DNA of 64,000 nt from Leishmania martiniquensis (GCF_017916325.1 NC_090167.1:352501-416500), one strand, 5' to 3'; numbered from the stretch's first letter, positions 7,960-19,500 are shown. A program made the numbers and translations. The notes: generated by a model not told the origin, from the sequence alone.

Positions 7960-10743
7960 ATGTCCTACGTCGTGTACGCGGTAGAGAATGCGGATCGCAT
8001 GATCCTGATGGGCCCGATGGTGGCGGACCAGCCCACCTTCAAGGCCATTACACTTAGCTACATCCAGGCACCGAAGCTAGCACGCCGCACGGTTACTGGG
8101 GAATTCACGCTGGAGGAGCCGTACGCCTACGAGGCCGCTGAGCTGATCCGCTCCACCTTCATTGGCAAGCAGGTACAGTTTGTCGAGGATTACTACATCG
8201 AAGCATTGCAGCGTAGCGCCGGCCGTATCATGGGTGTCAACAACCAGGAGGCAACGGGCATGCTGCTCAAAGAGGGCCTGGCGACCCTTCCCGATCGTAT
8301 GCCGCCGCGCATAGAGAAGGAGCTGTACGACATCTACTCGCAGATGTCCGCTGCAGCTCGTGCGGCCCGCAAAGGTCTCTTTAGCGGCGATGGTGCGAAG
8401 CACGTGCGCCAGATGAAATCGTACTCTCCCGAGGAGCTCGCCAAGAAAATAGAGGATATCAAAGGCCAGCTGCTCCTGTCGCGTGTCGAGAAGGTGGTGT
8501 CGCCGACAGTGCTGATCCTCTCCGTGAAGGAGGTCGGTGACACCCAGTTTGCCGCCCACTTGACCGGCATCACCACGAAGGACAACGACGACGAGTCCCT
8601 CAACGCTGAAGCCAAGTTCTTCATTGAGCGCCTGCTGCAGAACCGAAACGTGAAGGTGCGCTACGACGGCCTTGACGGGTTCAACAATGTCATGATTTCT
8701 GTCATGTCCCCCAAGGGCTCCTTCCAGGAGGAGCTCCTGTCCAAGGGCTATGTCAAAGTTCAGAACGCGACGCTGCCGCTTTCTACCCGCATCGACGAGA
8801 TGGCCTCTGCTGAGGCGGCCGCCAAGAAGCAGCGCGTGGGATGCTGGAAGAACTACGTGGAGCCGCTGGAAGCCTCTCCAGCCGCGGTGGCTGAGGGCGA
8901 GAACGGTGCCCCTTGTTTTCCGGTGGACGGCGAGCCCCCTGTGGCACCCAAGGTGGTAGGCCTTCCGACTACACTGCCGGACGGCACCCCCGGCCCGGCG
9001 TACACGGGACCGACCGAGTTGGTTGGCACGCTGGTGCAAGTGGTGCACGGCGACACCGTTGTTATCCGCGACGACGCCTCTGGCCACCTATTCCGTGTCT
9101 CTTTGGCTGGTGTGCGGAGTAGTAAGAACATTGACCGGGACCAGGACGGCAACTCGCCCGAGACGCGGGTCACCTACAAGGACTACGCGTGGGAAGCGAA
9201 AGAGTTCCTGCGCAGCCGGTACATTGGTTCCAAGGTGGTTGCGTTCGTCGAGTACGCGCGTGTGATGCCGGAGACGAAGGAGATCCGCCCTGCTGCGACA
9301 GTGCAGGTAAAGCATACAGGCATCAATATTGGTGTGGCACTCCTGGAGGCCGGCTATGCCACCTTCTTCCTCGGCCGCAACGACAAGCACTCCAAGGCGA
9401 GCGAGCTGGCAGCTGCCGAGGATGGCGCGAAGGCCGAGCAGAAGGGCCTCCACCGCGGCACCCCTGCACCGCCGGTGAAGGTGCTGGAGCTGAATCACCT
9501 CGGTGAGACGCGCAGCCGTTATTACCTCAGTTTCCTCCAGCGTGGCATGCAGAGCAACCGGCCTCCGTCGCTAAAAGGTGTGGTGGATCTGGTGCTCGGG
9601 CCCAGCTCGCTGCGTGTGTACATTCCGAAAGAGAATTTTCAGATCCCCGTAAAGGTGGCTGGCGTGATAACGCCATCCGCCGCCTTTCACGCGAACGAGA
9701 AGGCGGACCCGTTCGCGCAGGAGGCAAAGGACTTTGTGATTGATCTCGTGCAGCAGCGCAATGCCATCATCCAGGTATTCACCTCCGATCGTGCAGGTAA
9801 TTTCATCTCTTCAGTTGCCCTCGAAGACGGCACGAACATCTCGGTAGCGCTGGTTGCCGAGGGCTTTGCGACGGTGGGAAACGCAGACCGCTTGCCTTTC
9901 GCGCAGCAGCTTGTGGACGCGGAAAGCGCTGCACGAGGGGCGAAGAAGCACATCTGGTCTGACGCTGGAGCGATTCCGCAGCGAGCTGTGAAGATGGAGC
10001 AGGAGCGCGCCGCCGCCAGCCCCCGCGCACTGGCCCGCGTTCTCGGCGAGGAGTCCAAGTTTGTGCCCTACATGATCACCGAGATCGCCGAGAACGGACT
10101 GTCGGTGTACCTGCAGGGCTACAGCGCGGAGCAAGACAGCAAGAAAGGTCAGATTCAGGACCTCATCAATCGCACCGTCGCTGGCGAGAGCTACACCCCC
10201 AAGAAGGGCGAGCGTGTCATTGCCCAGTACAGCGGGGACAAAACATGGTGCCGTGCCACAGTTCTCAAGGCCCCACGCGACGACAAGGCAGAGGTGCAGT
10301 TCATTGACTTTGGCAACACCGAGAGCGTCCCGGTGAAGAATATACGCGCTGTACCGCGCGGCCCAGAGTACGTGGTAGTGCGCGACACGCCTGCCTTTGC
10401 AAAGCTGGCCCGCCTCGCCTACCTCAAGCCCTCTGACCAGGGTGAGGAGCTCGCTGGCGCCGCCTACGCAGCCGTCGAGGAATTCTCTGATGGCGAAGTT
10501 CTGGCGAAGGCAGTGTACCGCGACAACCTCGGAAACGTCTACTACACCTTGTCGACCAACGAGAATGCGCCGTCGCTTAGTGAGACACTACTGCAGCGCG
10601 GCTTGGCGCTGCTGGACCGCCGAGCCTCTACTGTAGATCCGGCGGACTACCACCGCCACGAAGCGGCGCAAGAGATTGCACGCAAGGGGCACCGGAAACT
10701 CTGGCAGTACGGCGACATTGACGAGGGCGAGGCCGACTACTAA
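7960..10743 (+). CDS. Tudor staphylococcal nuclease (Tudor-SN / SND1-like)
   Basis: This 927-residue protein has the full family length. It starts at 7960 (MSYVVYAVENADRM), which aligns with the beginning of the first nuclease-like domain, as in SND1. Four SN-like OB-fold domains are visible at about 1-150, 170-320, 350-505 and 530-680; each carries the recurring run of a hydrophobic strand, then EAKxF-type helices and K-V. A Tudor domain at about 745-805 (GERVIAQYSGDKTWCRA, then FIDFGNTESVPVKNIRAVP) contains the aromatic cage region, and a split fifth SN domain wraps around it to the C-terminus. Tudor-SN proteins bind RNA and methylarginine-bearing proteins and act in RNA stability, stress granules and decay, mostly in the cytoplasm. 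The SN domains lack an obvious full set of micrococcal nuclease catalytic residues, so catalytic activity is open. Identification is very secure. Confidence 0.96.
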   Translation: MSYVVYAVENADRMILMGPMVADQPTFKAITLSYIQAPKLARRTVTGEFTLEEPYAYEAAELIRSTFIGKQVQFVEDYYIEALQRSAGRIMGVNNQEATGMLLKEGLATLPDRMPPRIEKELYDIYSQMSAAARAARKGLFSGDGAKHVRQMKSYSPEELAKKIEDIKGQLLLSRVEKVVSPTVLILSVKEVGDTQFAAHLTGITTKDNDDESLNAEAKFFIERLLQNRNVKVRYDGLDGFNNVMISVMSPKGSFQEELLSKGYVKVQNATLPLSTRIDEMASAEAAAKKQRVGCWKNYVEPLEASPAAVAEGENGAPCFPVDGEPPVAPKVVGLPTTLPDGTPGPAYTGPTELVGTLVQVVHGDTVVIRDDASGHLFRVSLAGVRSSKNIDRDQDGNSPETRVTYKDYAWEAKEFLRSRYIGSKVVAFVEYARVMPETKEIRPAATVQVKHTGINIGVALLEAGYATFFLGRNDKHSKASELAAAEDGAKAEQKGLHRGTPAPPVKVLELNHLGETRSRYYLSFLQRGMQSNRPPSLKGVVDLVLGPSSLRVYIPKENFQIPVKVAGVITPSAAFHANEKADPFAQEAKDFVIDLVQQRNAIIQVFTSDRAGNFISSVALEDGTNISVALVAEGFATVGNADRLPFAQQLVDAESAARGAKKHIWSDAGAIPQRAVKMEQERAAASPRALARVLGEESKFVPYMITEIAENGLSVYLQGYSAEQDSKKGQIQDLINRTVAGESYTPKKGERVIAQYSGDKTWCRATVLKAPRDDKAEVQFIDFGNTESVPVKNIRAVPRGPEYVVVRDTPAFAKLARLAYLKPSDQGEELAGAAYAAVEEFSDGEVLAKAVYRDNLGNVYYTLSTNENAPSLSETLLQRGLALLDRRASTVDPADYHRHEAAQEIARKGHRKLWQYGDIDEGEADY

Positions 10744-12539
10744 CGGCGCTTTGCGCACACACGTACACAACTCACGCCTCTTCGCATGCGCCTCTCTGTT
10801 GTCTGCGTTCTTTGGTGTGCTCCATGAGGTGATCGACAAGTGCTGTCAAGCGTTCTTGCGCGCGCGCTCCGATGTGGCGTGTGTACGTGGCCTTTGCCTT
10901 CTAAGCGCTTGCTGCTGCAGGTGTGCAGAGTCCGACTCCATTGCCTCTCTTCTCTGGAAACGCCTTCCGCTTTTTTTTTGGTCCGTGGTCACATCTGATA
11001 TTGTTCTTCGCTCTCTCTCTATCCCCTTTTCTGCGCATTTTTGCGTACGCGGGTGGTGTGCGGTTGAGCGCCATGCCTTTTCTCAGTTTCTGTTTTGTGT
11101 GCGTGAGTTTTTTTTCTTTCTCATGGGCGCTTTCTTTGTAACGTTCTTCTACGGTTCCCCCGTTTTTTTTCGTTTCGCTTTCGTTTCGACGACCGCTGTC
11201 GGGCAGGGGTGTCAGGTGGAGGGGGGCGCCGCTGGCTTCACAACGGCAGTCTCTGTCAAGTTTCTCTCGCAGGTGTTCCTCTGCAGGTCCCGTCAGGCGC
11301 ACGCTCTCTCGCCATTGCGAGGGCCGCGTTCACGTTTGCGCTCGTAGGTCCCTCTTCACGTTCTTCACTCCATTAGCCAGAGGCCAGTGACAGAAGGTTC
11401 GTTTCACGGGTGGCTGTGGTGTTAGTCGCCGCGAGGCTTTTCCCTTTGGTCACCCTCAGGGCGTTCACTTCTCCTCCACCTTTCCCGACTCGCCTTCGCC
11501 GCTCTCCTCCTCCTTTGACTTCTCTCTGGTGAACTGCAGGTTTGTTCATTGAGCATGTGTGTTTCCATGAGGTGCGTTAGCTAGCCAGCGCCCCATGAAG
11601 TGAGCAGGACGAATGACAACTGGATGCCACTTCTTTGTCGGTACTCGTAATTCAACGCCCAGCGGAGTGAGAGGCTGAGCAGCCACACAAACCAAAATCG
11701 TTGGCCACCCCTCTTCAGACATGACAGGCTCTCCTGTGGTTTGGGTGGCTCGTAGAGGGGACCTTTCCCGCTCGCCGCCCGTGAAAAGACGAGCGTGCTG
11801 AGGTGCGCGTCATGACTCGCGGTCGCTCGACCGGGCACGTGCCTTTAGTGGCAATGGGGAAAGTCTTGTGCTTAAAATATCTGTCTATATCTGCGACGTC
11901 TGCCCTTCTAGCCGTGAGGTCATGGGGGTGGTGGCGGCCTCCTCTTCTTTGTTCATGACTTTACATCATTGAAGTGCTTGGTTGTCGGCCTGTGGAGGTG
12001 GGGCTCGAGCTGGACAGGGATATGGTGTCCTTCATCTCTTTTTGTGCGGCTGATATGCCCAAGAGGGCGCAAGATGGGGCAATCGACGTGTCCGATGGCT
12101 GCTTCCGGAGCGCGCTCATATGCAAACGCATAAGGGAGGATCGGGCACTGACTGACTCGAGTCGCACTTTTTGCTTCCCCAGCCTTGTTGTCAATGCATC
12201 TTCTTACGGTGCCCGACGGCTTCAGTGCGAAGAGGAGCTCCCCTTTTCTCTTTGGCTCCACGCGCTCGCCGTATCTGTCACGGCAGTGTACTTCGTCGGG
12301 CAACAAGCGGAGGAGGCGAGGCGCTACGGGTCACAGCCGCAGACTTTGTTGGAGAGTTCAGGTCACGACTTGTTCCACTAAGCTATCATCCCCCGCTGTC
12401 TACGAAGCCGTACGCTGCACCCTTTTCGCGCCGTGACGAGTTGACCAAGGCTCGCCTCTTTCGGTGCGGGAGTAGGGCCTCGCCTAACGGGCCTTCGATA
12501 CGCTTTTCCGGCTCTTTTCCCCTCTCATCATCATGGCTC
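10744..12539 (+). other. 3' UTR and spacer after Tudor-SN
   Basis: A T-rich stretch with several long T-runs (10970-11185) is followed by a C/T-rich stretch ending in an AG at 11538-11539. From about 11,600 to 12,400 the composition becomes balanced and several frames look protein-like (see the ORF at 12022-12381). Otherwise no recognisable gene. Confidence 0.5.
12022..12381 (+). CDS. Possible small hypothetical protein or gene relic
   Basis: An ATG-initiated frame of 119 residues, unrecognised. It has mixed composition with a predicted hydrophobic helix near residues 75-95 (LWLHALAVSVTAVYFV) followed by a charged tail. A pyrimidine tract with AG lies upstream at about 11,540, and short protein-like frames lie between the two. 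It could be a small membrane protein, the last intact part of a decayed gene, or chance. Confidence 0.25.
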   Translation: MVSFISFCAADMPKRAQDGAIDVSDGCFRSALICKRIREDRALTDSSRTFCFPSLVVNASSYGARRLQCEEELPFSLWLHALAVSVTAVYFVGQQAEEARRYGSQPQTLLESSGHDLFH

Positions 12540-12812
12540 CTGATAGCGTTCGGAAGGGGAGGGGGGCGGCACACGCATGCCAACATGTTGGGCATCTCAG
12601 CGGTGCCGCATCCCCACACACCGTGCGCGAGGATGCCAGACAACCGCTCTATCCCTGTCAAGGCGGCAGTATCTTGGGTGGTGACTGGGCCAGGCACGTA
12701 CGGCGCAGGGCGGTCGCGGAGGTGTGGCGCCACAGGCGCTGAGTGCCAGGCCCTGGGGGGGGGCGTTGCGTCGGAGCGACCTGCGGCGGTGAAGACGCTC
12801 GCGCCACAGCTG
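12540..12812. repeat. Probable left part of repeat family A, copy 2
   Basis: This GC-rich segment directly abuts the matched part of copy 2 and shares its composition, unlike the T-rich flanks. It cannot be aligned here because copy 1 is cut by the window edge at the matching point. If included, the whole unit would be about 0.57 kb. The left boundary is approximate and inferred from composition only. Confidence 0.35.
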
Positions 12813-13105
12813 TGGTGCGCCGAGTGCGAGAGTGAAGCGAACGTATCTGAGAGGGCCCTCACTTCTGCCCCACTGGAGGAAGAGGAGGAGGGGGGAGCCT
12901 GCGGCGCCCTGATGGGAATGCCCCATGTGGCTCCCGGCATCATGGGAGCGGGTAGTGGGCGGAGTGTGAGGAACGGGCGATGGGCAGGTGGCCGGACAGG
13001 CGCCGTGATGTGTAGCATGCCCCCACCGCCGCTTCGCGCTCACGCGATGAGCCTGCGCCAAGGCGTAGCCGAGCTCGTGCGCTGTATTGCCGAGATCAGT
13101 GATGC
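12813..13105. repeat. Dispersed repeat family A, copy 2
   Basis: Matches 1-293 at constant offset, ending at the same gatgc. It lies in the spacer between Tudor-SN and the E2 gene, which is where regulatory retroposons of Leishmania 3' UTRs are usually found. Open frames through it differ from any known protein and continue out of the repeat into unrelated sequence, so coding is unlikely. Confidence 0.85.
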
Positions 13106-14543
13106 TGAAATTGCTTTTTTGTGGAAAGCCTTTCTTTACCTCCGCTCTTCCTCCGTCCTCCTTTTCGCTCTTCTTCCATTTGCACCACAATTTCTGTGGC
13201 TGCGCATGTGCCTTGCCCTATCGCATTCGCTGGCCAAAAGATATCAGCTGCCACATTTCTTTTTCCTCTTCGCTATACTCTGCAAGCGTTTCACCGTGCC
13301 GATTTTCCATATTCCCCTCACCGTTCAGAGGGTAGTTTTCTGCAGGAAAAACAAAAGAGAGCTAACCAGGAAGCACCAAGCTCATCACTGTGTTTGGCGT
13401 CGAAGTGCAGTGTACTTGATCAGCTGAGGAAGGTGAACTTATCTATTACCTTTCCTATTACCTCCAGCTCGTCTATCTGCGTAGGAAGCATTGTCGACAA
13501 TTGTACGGAGGCGAATGGTGGAGTGGGGGGGGCCGAGAAGATAAAGTACGGCCAAAGCTCATCTTAAAGAACAACATCGAAGGGTATAGTCAGTGAGCAC
13601 ACTCATCTGTGCTGGAGGAAGTCGATAGCGACTGTTTCTGTCCGCGATTTGCGATATCTTTACCTATCCTGTCTGTGAGTCTTTTCCGTCATTATTTTTC
13701 ACCTGTTCTTTTTTTCTTTCTCTTGTTGGTCTCTCGTGGTTGCTTCTTTTGCTCACGTGTCACCCCTGCAGGCTTCACACACCTCACCGCCACCCGGACT
13801 TTTCCGTTTCGATCTCTGAATCGCATTGCTCTCTCTGACTTCCTGGCCCGCTGAGTGTGTGTGTGTGTCATTTCCTGTTACACGGAGCCTGAGCTGGTTG
13901 TACTGCTGCTGTTGCGGTCGCTGCTGTTTTCGTTTTACCCTTTGGTCGTTTCTTTCACCTCCCGGGTAGCTGCGCCATTTCTCTGTTGTTTTGTTTTGCT
14001 TGCTCGCACTCTTATCAGCATTTCGTTTTTTTTTTGGTGGCGAACTCAGCCCATTGACGCCACGAAAGGGATAAACGCAAGAGAAAAAAACACACAAAAA
14101 GACACAGACGACAAAAGAAAAAAAGAGATTACGTTACACACACACACGCACACACACAGCCGTGTGTATCTTCACGGTAGCGCTTATTTCTGCCTTTTCC
14201 GTTACCCTTTTCCCTCCGCAATCATTGTGAGGTTTTGTTTCCAACTCTCAGCGCTCTTCCCATTTTCTGTGACGCGTCTGCGCTGCACTTCTTTGGTGCG
14301 TTTCTTTGGCAGCGAGAAAATTTTAACGAAAGAGTTGTTGCCCACACTTTACTCACTGCCCCCCCTCCCCAGTTCGGCTTGCATTTCCTATTGCACTGCT
14401 ATTCTCTGTACTACGCGAGGGCCATTCGAGTCCAGTTCCCCTAGACGTTGTAGTCCTATTACCCTGCCACAGAAGAGGGATTGAAGGATCTTCTTCTCAG
14501 CAGCATCAGCATCTGCGCGGACGCGTTCGAGAAAAGAAAAACG
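13106..14543 (+). other. Spacer / 5' region of the E2 gene
   Basis: Mainly T/C-rich sequence with a GT run at 13854-13868, a T9 run near 14028-14036 and a CA microsatellite at 14136-14158. No gene is recognised. Confidence 0.55.
14345..14372 (+). promoter_or_regulatory. Predicted trans-splice acceptor, E2 gene
   Basis: The tract ctgccccccctcccc runs straight into AG at 14371-14372, about 170 bases before the ATG at 14544. Other T-rich tracts lie further upstream, so use of this exact AG is uncertain. Confidence 0.4.
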
Positions 14544-15356
14544 ATGTCGGCACTCCCGCATATTCAAAAGGAGTTCCGCAACCTGACCAAAGACCCGCCA
14601 GCTGGGTTTCGGGTGGAGCTGAAGGACAACAGCTTTTTTACGTGGATTGTGTGGTTCACCGGCCCGGAGGGCACCCCGTACGCTGGCGGGCAGTACAAAG
14701 CATCCCTGACTTTCCCGAAGGAATTTCCGATGGAACCGCCCACGTTCCGTGTCATCTCGTCTTTTTGGCACCCAAACGTGTACGCGGACGGGCGGGTTTG
14801 CATTTCCATTCTGCACCCTCCCGGAGTGGACGAGATGAACTCTGAGGAAACGGCCATGATGCGCTGGACGCCGGTGCAGACCATCCGCTCGGTCTTGCTC
14901 TCCATCGTCTCTTTATGGAGCGACCCTGATCCCTCCGACGCCGGTGCCCCTGCGAATGTGGATGCCCTCGTGCAGTACCGTAACAAGCGCGCCGAGTTCG
15001 ATGCAAAGTGCAGAAGCCTCGCAGAGAAATCCCTTATGGAGCTCCCTGAAGACTTCGAGCCGCCAAGCATGGAGGAGAGGGTGGAGGTCACGAAGGCACC
15101 CGGCGACGCGTTTGACTACATGCTCTCCGAAGACGACTTGGACGACGAGGACGACCTTGACGACTTCGCCCCTGTTCCAGCCGCGTCTACGAGCGGGGGC
15201 GCCGCTGCCTCGAGTGATCCGGCGAAGAAGTATGCGGAGGAGCTGATGCAGCTCCGCGCGATGGGAGTAGGTGAGGGCAAATCGGACGCTGACCTGCTGA
15301 ATCTCCTAGTAAAGTACCGCGGCGAGCTCGCCAGCGTCATTGGAGAGCTATCATGA
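14544..15356 (+). CDS. Ubiquitin-conjugating enzyme E2, CDC34/UBC7 type, with C-terminal UBA-like segment
   Basis: A 270-residue E2 starting at the ATG that aligns with the first helix of the UBC fold (MSALPHIQKEFRNLTKDPPA). Residues 1-170 form the UBC domain. The HPNVYADGRVCISILHPPG segment contains the expected active cysteine, Cys86. The insertion after it (HPPGVDEMNSEETAMMRW) is the acidic loop typical of CDC34 and UBC7/UBE2G enzymes, which build K48-linked chains. A strongly acidic stretch follows at about 192-210 (SEDDLDDEDDLDDF), then residues 228-270 resemble a UBA helix bundle (MGVGEGKSDADLLNLL). CDC34 has an acidic tail, while a UBA tail is known from UBC1/UBE2K; the combination is notable. 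The protein should transfer ubiquitin to substrates with a RING E3 in cytosol or at the ER. Confidence 0.95.
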   Translation: MSALPHIQKEFRNLTKDPPAGFRVELKDNSFFTWIVWFTGPEGTPYAGGQYKASLTFPKEFPMEPPTFRVISSFWHPNVYADGRVCISILHPPGVDEMNSEETAMMRWTPVQTIRSVLLSIVSLWSDPDPSDAGAPANVDALVQYRNKRAEFDAKCRSLAEKSLMELPEDFEPPSMEERVEVTKAPGDAFDYMLSEDDLDDEDDLDDFAPVPAASTSGGAAASSDPAKKYAEELMQLRAMGVGEGKSDADLLNLLVKYRGELASVIGELS

Positions 15357-16553
15357 TTTGCTGTTGCGATCGAGGAGAGACTGGTGGAAAGTGCAACAGT
15401 GGCCGCAACGCTGGAAAGTATGGGTGTGAGCGGCGCACGCATGTTGTTTGTGGTGCGCGCTTCTTGTCGTTTATTCGTGCTTCTTCATCTGTTTCCTCTG
15501 TCCTGCATGCGCTCCTGCATGCATGCGAGTGGCTCTTCGCATACGTGGCTGTGGCAGGATGTGCGGAGCTCGTGCACGCGTGTATGTGTATGTATTCTTG
15601 CGTGCGTGTGTTTTCGCTTCTCTGCAATTTTTGTTCCTGTGGGTATGTAACGGTGTGCTTCTCTTTCCATTCTCTCTTTTTTTATTTATTTCCCGCTTTG
15701 GCCTCGACCTCGCGGCTCACTTGGGTGCACTGTGTATGAACCGTAGGCCACTGGGCCCTCGCCTATCTGCGATACGACAGACGAGACGGAAGACGCGTAC
15801 ATGAAGAAGAGCCTAGCGAATGGCTGGAATGATGACAGCAGTCCTCTGGCACTCCCACGCTATGTGTTACTGTGCAGCGCTCGACACCCGCCTTGACCTC
15901 GACTACCGCGCTCTTCCTCTGTGATCACCGCGCGCGGGTGTCGAGAGAGAATGTGGCAGCGTGGAATAGGGAACGACGCGCGTCCTTTACAATGACGCCC
16001 CGACTATCCTCGCTCTCCCGGGTGAACTGCATCCTCAGGGCCACAGTGTGAACCTGCGGCAAGGGTGTTCCCGCGCGCTCATGCCCCTTTCCGACAAGCT
16101 GAGGGAATGTTGATTTTCGGCCTTCGGCTGGCATCCGCAGATTCGCATGACATGGGCCAAGCTCGCTATCGGTGTGCGTTGCATGGGTCGGCTTGTGCGT
16201 TTCACTGAACTGCCTCGCATCGTTGTCCCCGCATCTTGTGCGAATTGTCTTTGTTTTTCTTCACAGGTTGCACTCTTTCAGTGTGGCCGCTACACTTGCC
16301 TTACCCCCCCCCAAGCTCACCTTCATTCCAGCGTCACCCGACAAACGACGTCTTCAAGGGAGCGACCACGGATGAACAGCCTCGCAGGCATTCTTTCTGA
16401 GCGTCACAGACCTCCTGTATTTCTTTTTCGTTGCCAGTCTTTTGTTGGGCGCTGGCAGCTGGCTTCCCCCCTCTCACACACACCCACACCCACGCAGGGC
16501 GTGCTTGTGGATATAGTGGTTCATTCCACTCTCACACTCATTTTTCGAGTCGA
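15357..16553 (+). other. Spacer between E2 and the calpain-like gene
   Basis: T/GT-rich 3' UTR-like sequence to about 15,710 is followed by balanced sequence without a recognisable gene and a final pyrimidine tract at 16,243. Nothing else is evident. Confidence 0.6.
16244..16266 (+). promoter_or_regulatory. Predicted trans-splice acceptor, calpain-like gene
   Basis: The tract ttgtctttgtttttcttcac ends in AG at 16265-16266. It is an almost ideal acceptor and leaves a leader of 287 bases before the ATG at 16554. Confidence 0.6.
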
Positions 16554-19500
16554 ATGCCGTCGAGGGCCTCTTTGGGGAGTTCTCGCACGCCCCTTGCGGT
16601 AACGTCCCCCACCTTTGTGAGCAGCGTGTCTTGCCCCTTACCCATCTGGGATGATGCTCAGGTAGCCCAGGAAAACTGGGGCAGCTCGCTGACGGTGCCG
16701 GTGCCCAGCGGCAACGGGGACGGAGGCAAGGAGGCGAAGCCAGGTCTGAGTGGGTCGAAGTCCCTCACTGGCTGTAGGCGTGGATCAGCGGCTGAGGCGC
16801 ACTATGAGGATGAGGCGACGCACCACATCATCGAGGTTTTTATTTTGTCGCTCCGTCCGCCGCTGCAGTCGGACTTCGAGGATAGGGAGGTTGGCGACGC
16901 GATCTCATCTGACGAGGTGGCCTGGCGTCGACCGGCAGAGGTTTTCCACCCTTTCCGACCTATAGTGCACCGCAACGTCACGCCTTTCGTTGACCCATAT
17001 GCAAAGGCCGATGCTCTGATCCCAGTCGATGCCAAAGCGGAGGAGGCGAGGTGCCAGGCGCAGTCTTCACTTGGTGCCTCCATCACTTGCAGCACCGCCA
17101 GCCAACGGAAGGGCGGCGGTGCGACGCGGCAGAGCGATACGGCGGCTGCCGCGCCGCAGGCGTTTCACCAAACATACCCTGAGGCGGTCACTGTGCTGGA
17201 CATGTTTTCGCAGGAGGAGAAAGAGCTATGGTGCCGATGCACGCCAACGGAGTCGGTGCGACGATATCGAGCGCTGCCCACGCTAATGGAGCCCTACGAT
17301 GGTGTGCTGGTTGCTGGCTGCGCCGAGACGCCGGCGCAGTCGTGCGAGTCCCGCTACAGCACCGGCCTGCGCCACAAGCTCAAGCAAGCCGAGCAACTAG
17401 CCGCCCTGAAAGAGAAGCCGCCGTTTCTCATGCGTGCATTCAATAGTGCCTTACTGGCGGTGGAGCAAGCGCAGCGATACGTGCCGGAGGGATGGTACCT
17501 GTGGGAGCTTGTCTATCCACACGCTCCTGGAACGTGCCACCCAGTGTACAACCCTTTTGGGAAGTACGCCGTGAAGCTGTTTATCGACGGCGCCTACCGC
17601 AAGGTGCTCGTGGATGACTACCTGCCAGCGGACGTACTCGGTCGTCCGTTGCTCACCACGACAAGTCGTAAGGAGCTGTGGCCGTGCCTGATCGCGAAAG
17701 CTCTGCTGAAGGCTCTCGGTTCCGTCAGCGGAGTGCAGGCCTTGTCCTCGGCGCCGGAGCTAATTGTGGCAGCGCTGTTGGGTAACTGGGTGCCGCAGTA
17801 CCTCTCCCCCAGACACGACACCGTCTCAACTACCGCACTGCTGCTTTTGTACCAGCGTCAGCTGACGCAGCTGGAGAGTGTGGCGGAGCCCATCATGAAG
17901 GAGTCTACCGAAACCTCATCGGCGCTTAGCGGGGCTGAGGGCATTGGCGCGGTTGCGGCGAAGGATGCGAACAGCGGGGTGCGCGACCTGCAAGGCTCTT
18001 CAAAAGCTGCGACGCAGAAGCGCACCCCGGCTACTGGCACCACGAAGTCCTCGGCGAAGCGCCAACAGAGCAGCCACGCCAGTAAAGGCTCGGACGGAGC
18101 CGGCGAGGAGGCAGTCCCGCTCGAGCAGCTGACGGCGACGGAGTACTGTGAGCCGGTCATTGATGAGCCCCTCCCGGAGCAGCCGATTTACGTCTGCGGT
18201 TTGCGTACGCCGCCTGAGGAGGCGCTCACGTCGGAAGCGGCGCGTAGGGTTGCAATTGGGTACGGCTCCGGAGCGCAACTCTATACAATCCATGCGATGA
18301 AGCCGTTTCGCAACACGGTGGCCCTCTTGCTTCACACCACTCCACGCGCGGGCCTCTCCGAGGGCATTTTCGAGAAAGAAAAGGATGCAGATGACGTGAG
18401 TGCACTGCATGAGTGGAGCCGGTGCGCCGTGCAAGGCAGCCTGTATCGTGCAACGAGCGCAATGAAGTCACCATGCGCGCTGGAGGTTTCATCTACGGCA
18501 GACGCTACCAGCGCACAAGTGAAGGCAGCTCCCGTTACGGACATGATCCTCATGGATAGCATTAGAGCGGCCTCCGTGACCTCCTGCTGGTTAACGCTGG
18601 AGGAGTTCATGCTTCTGATGGAGACGGTCATCGTTTGGCGCAAGCTCGTCGGGCGGTATTCCAACGCTGTTTGTATCACTGGCGAGTCGCTGTTGCAGCA
18701 CCACGGTTACGGCTCTGGGGCTGGCGGCACCGGGCCCACTGATTCCTTACAGACCGCGGCGGCGCACAAGAAGTCAGCGGCCGCGCGCCGCGGGGAAGCA
18801 TCGCTCACGGCTGCTGGGACCGTCGGCATACCGACGCAGCCGTCTAACCCGTTGCCTCCGTCCAGTATGTGGTGGAAGCTGACGGCAGAGAGGGCGGTGG
18901 AGGCTGTCGTCGTCGTTTCGTGTCCAGCGACGGTGGAGGCCGCCAGACACGAAACCCTCGCCGCGAAGGGACTGCCTGCAACGTCGCCATCGCCTCGCTC
19001 GTGTCAGCCGGTGGAGGTTTCCGACCCGCTGGGCAGCCGAAGGGGATCACGGGAGGCAGCAGAGGCGCATCTGGAAAGGCGGGTGCACTTTCAACACTTC
19101 CAGTGGGGTAGAGCGGAGCCGCTGAACCACATCGGATCCCTCACCTACACAACTGGCGTGTTGCGCTCGACGGTCCTTTATTTCCGCCCCGGCGTGCATC
19201 TAATCTACGTCGATGCACATCATGTGCAGCCTCTTGATAGAATATCCATTCTCTCTGACGCAGTGGTGGAAGTACAGCTGGACCTGTCACATGACGTCAG
19301 CCGAAACGGATTCGCGTGCTTAACAGACGCCGGCGTGTACCCGGCAGTGGAATCCTATGACATGGAGCGTGTGTGGCTAAAGCGCGTGTTCACCCTCACC
19401 GCCCCGACGTGTGTAACGCTGCAGCTGTCCACGGTAGACGCAACCGAGGATCTGGTGGCGCAGCGGCAGATTCACACCGCGGCTAACCGGGGATCTGTGG

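Noticed and set aside
8077..9087. A 336-codon minus-strand frame inside Tudor-SN
   Set aside because: Antisense shadow of a strongly supported gene, created by its GC-rich third positions.
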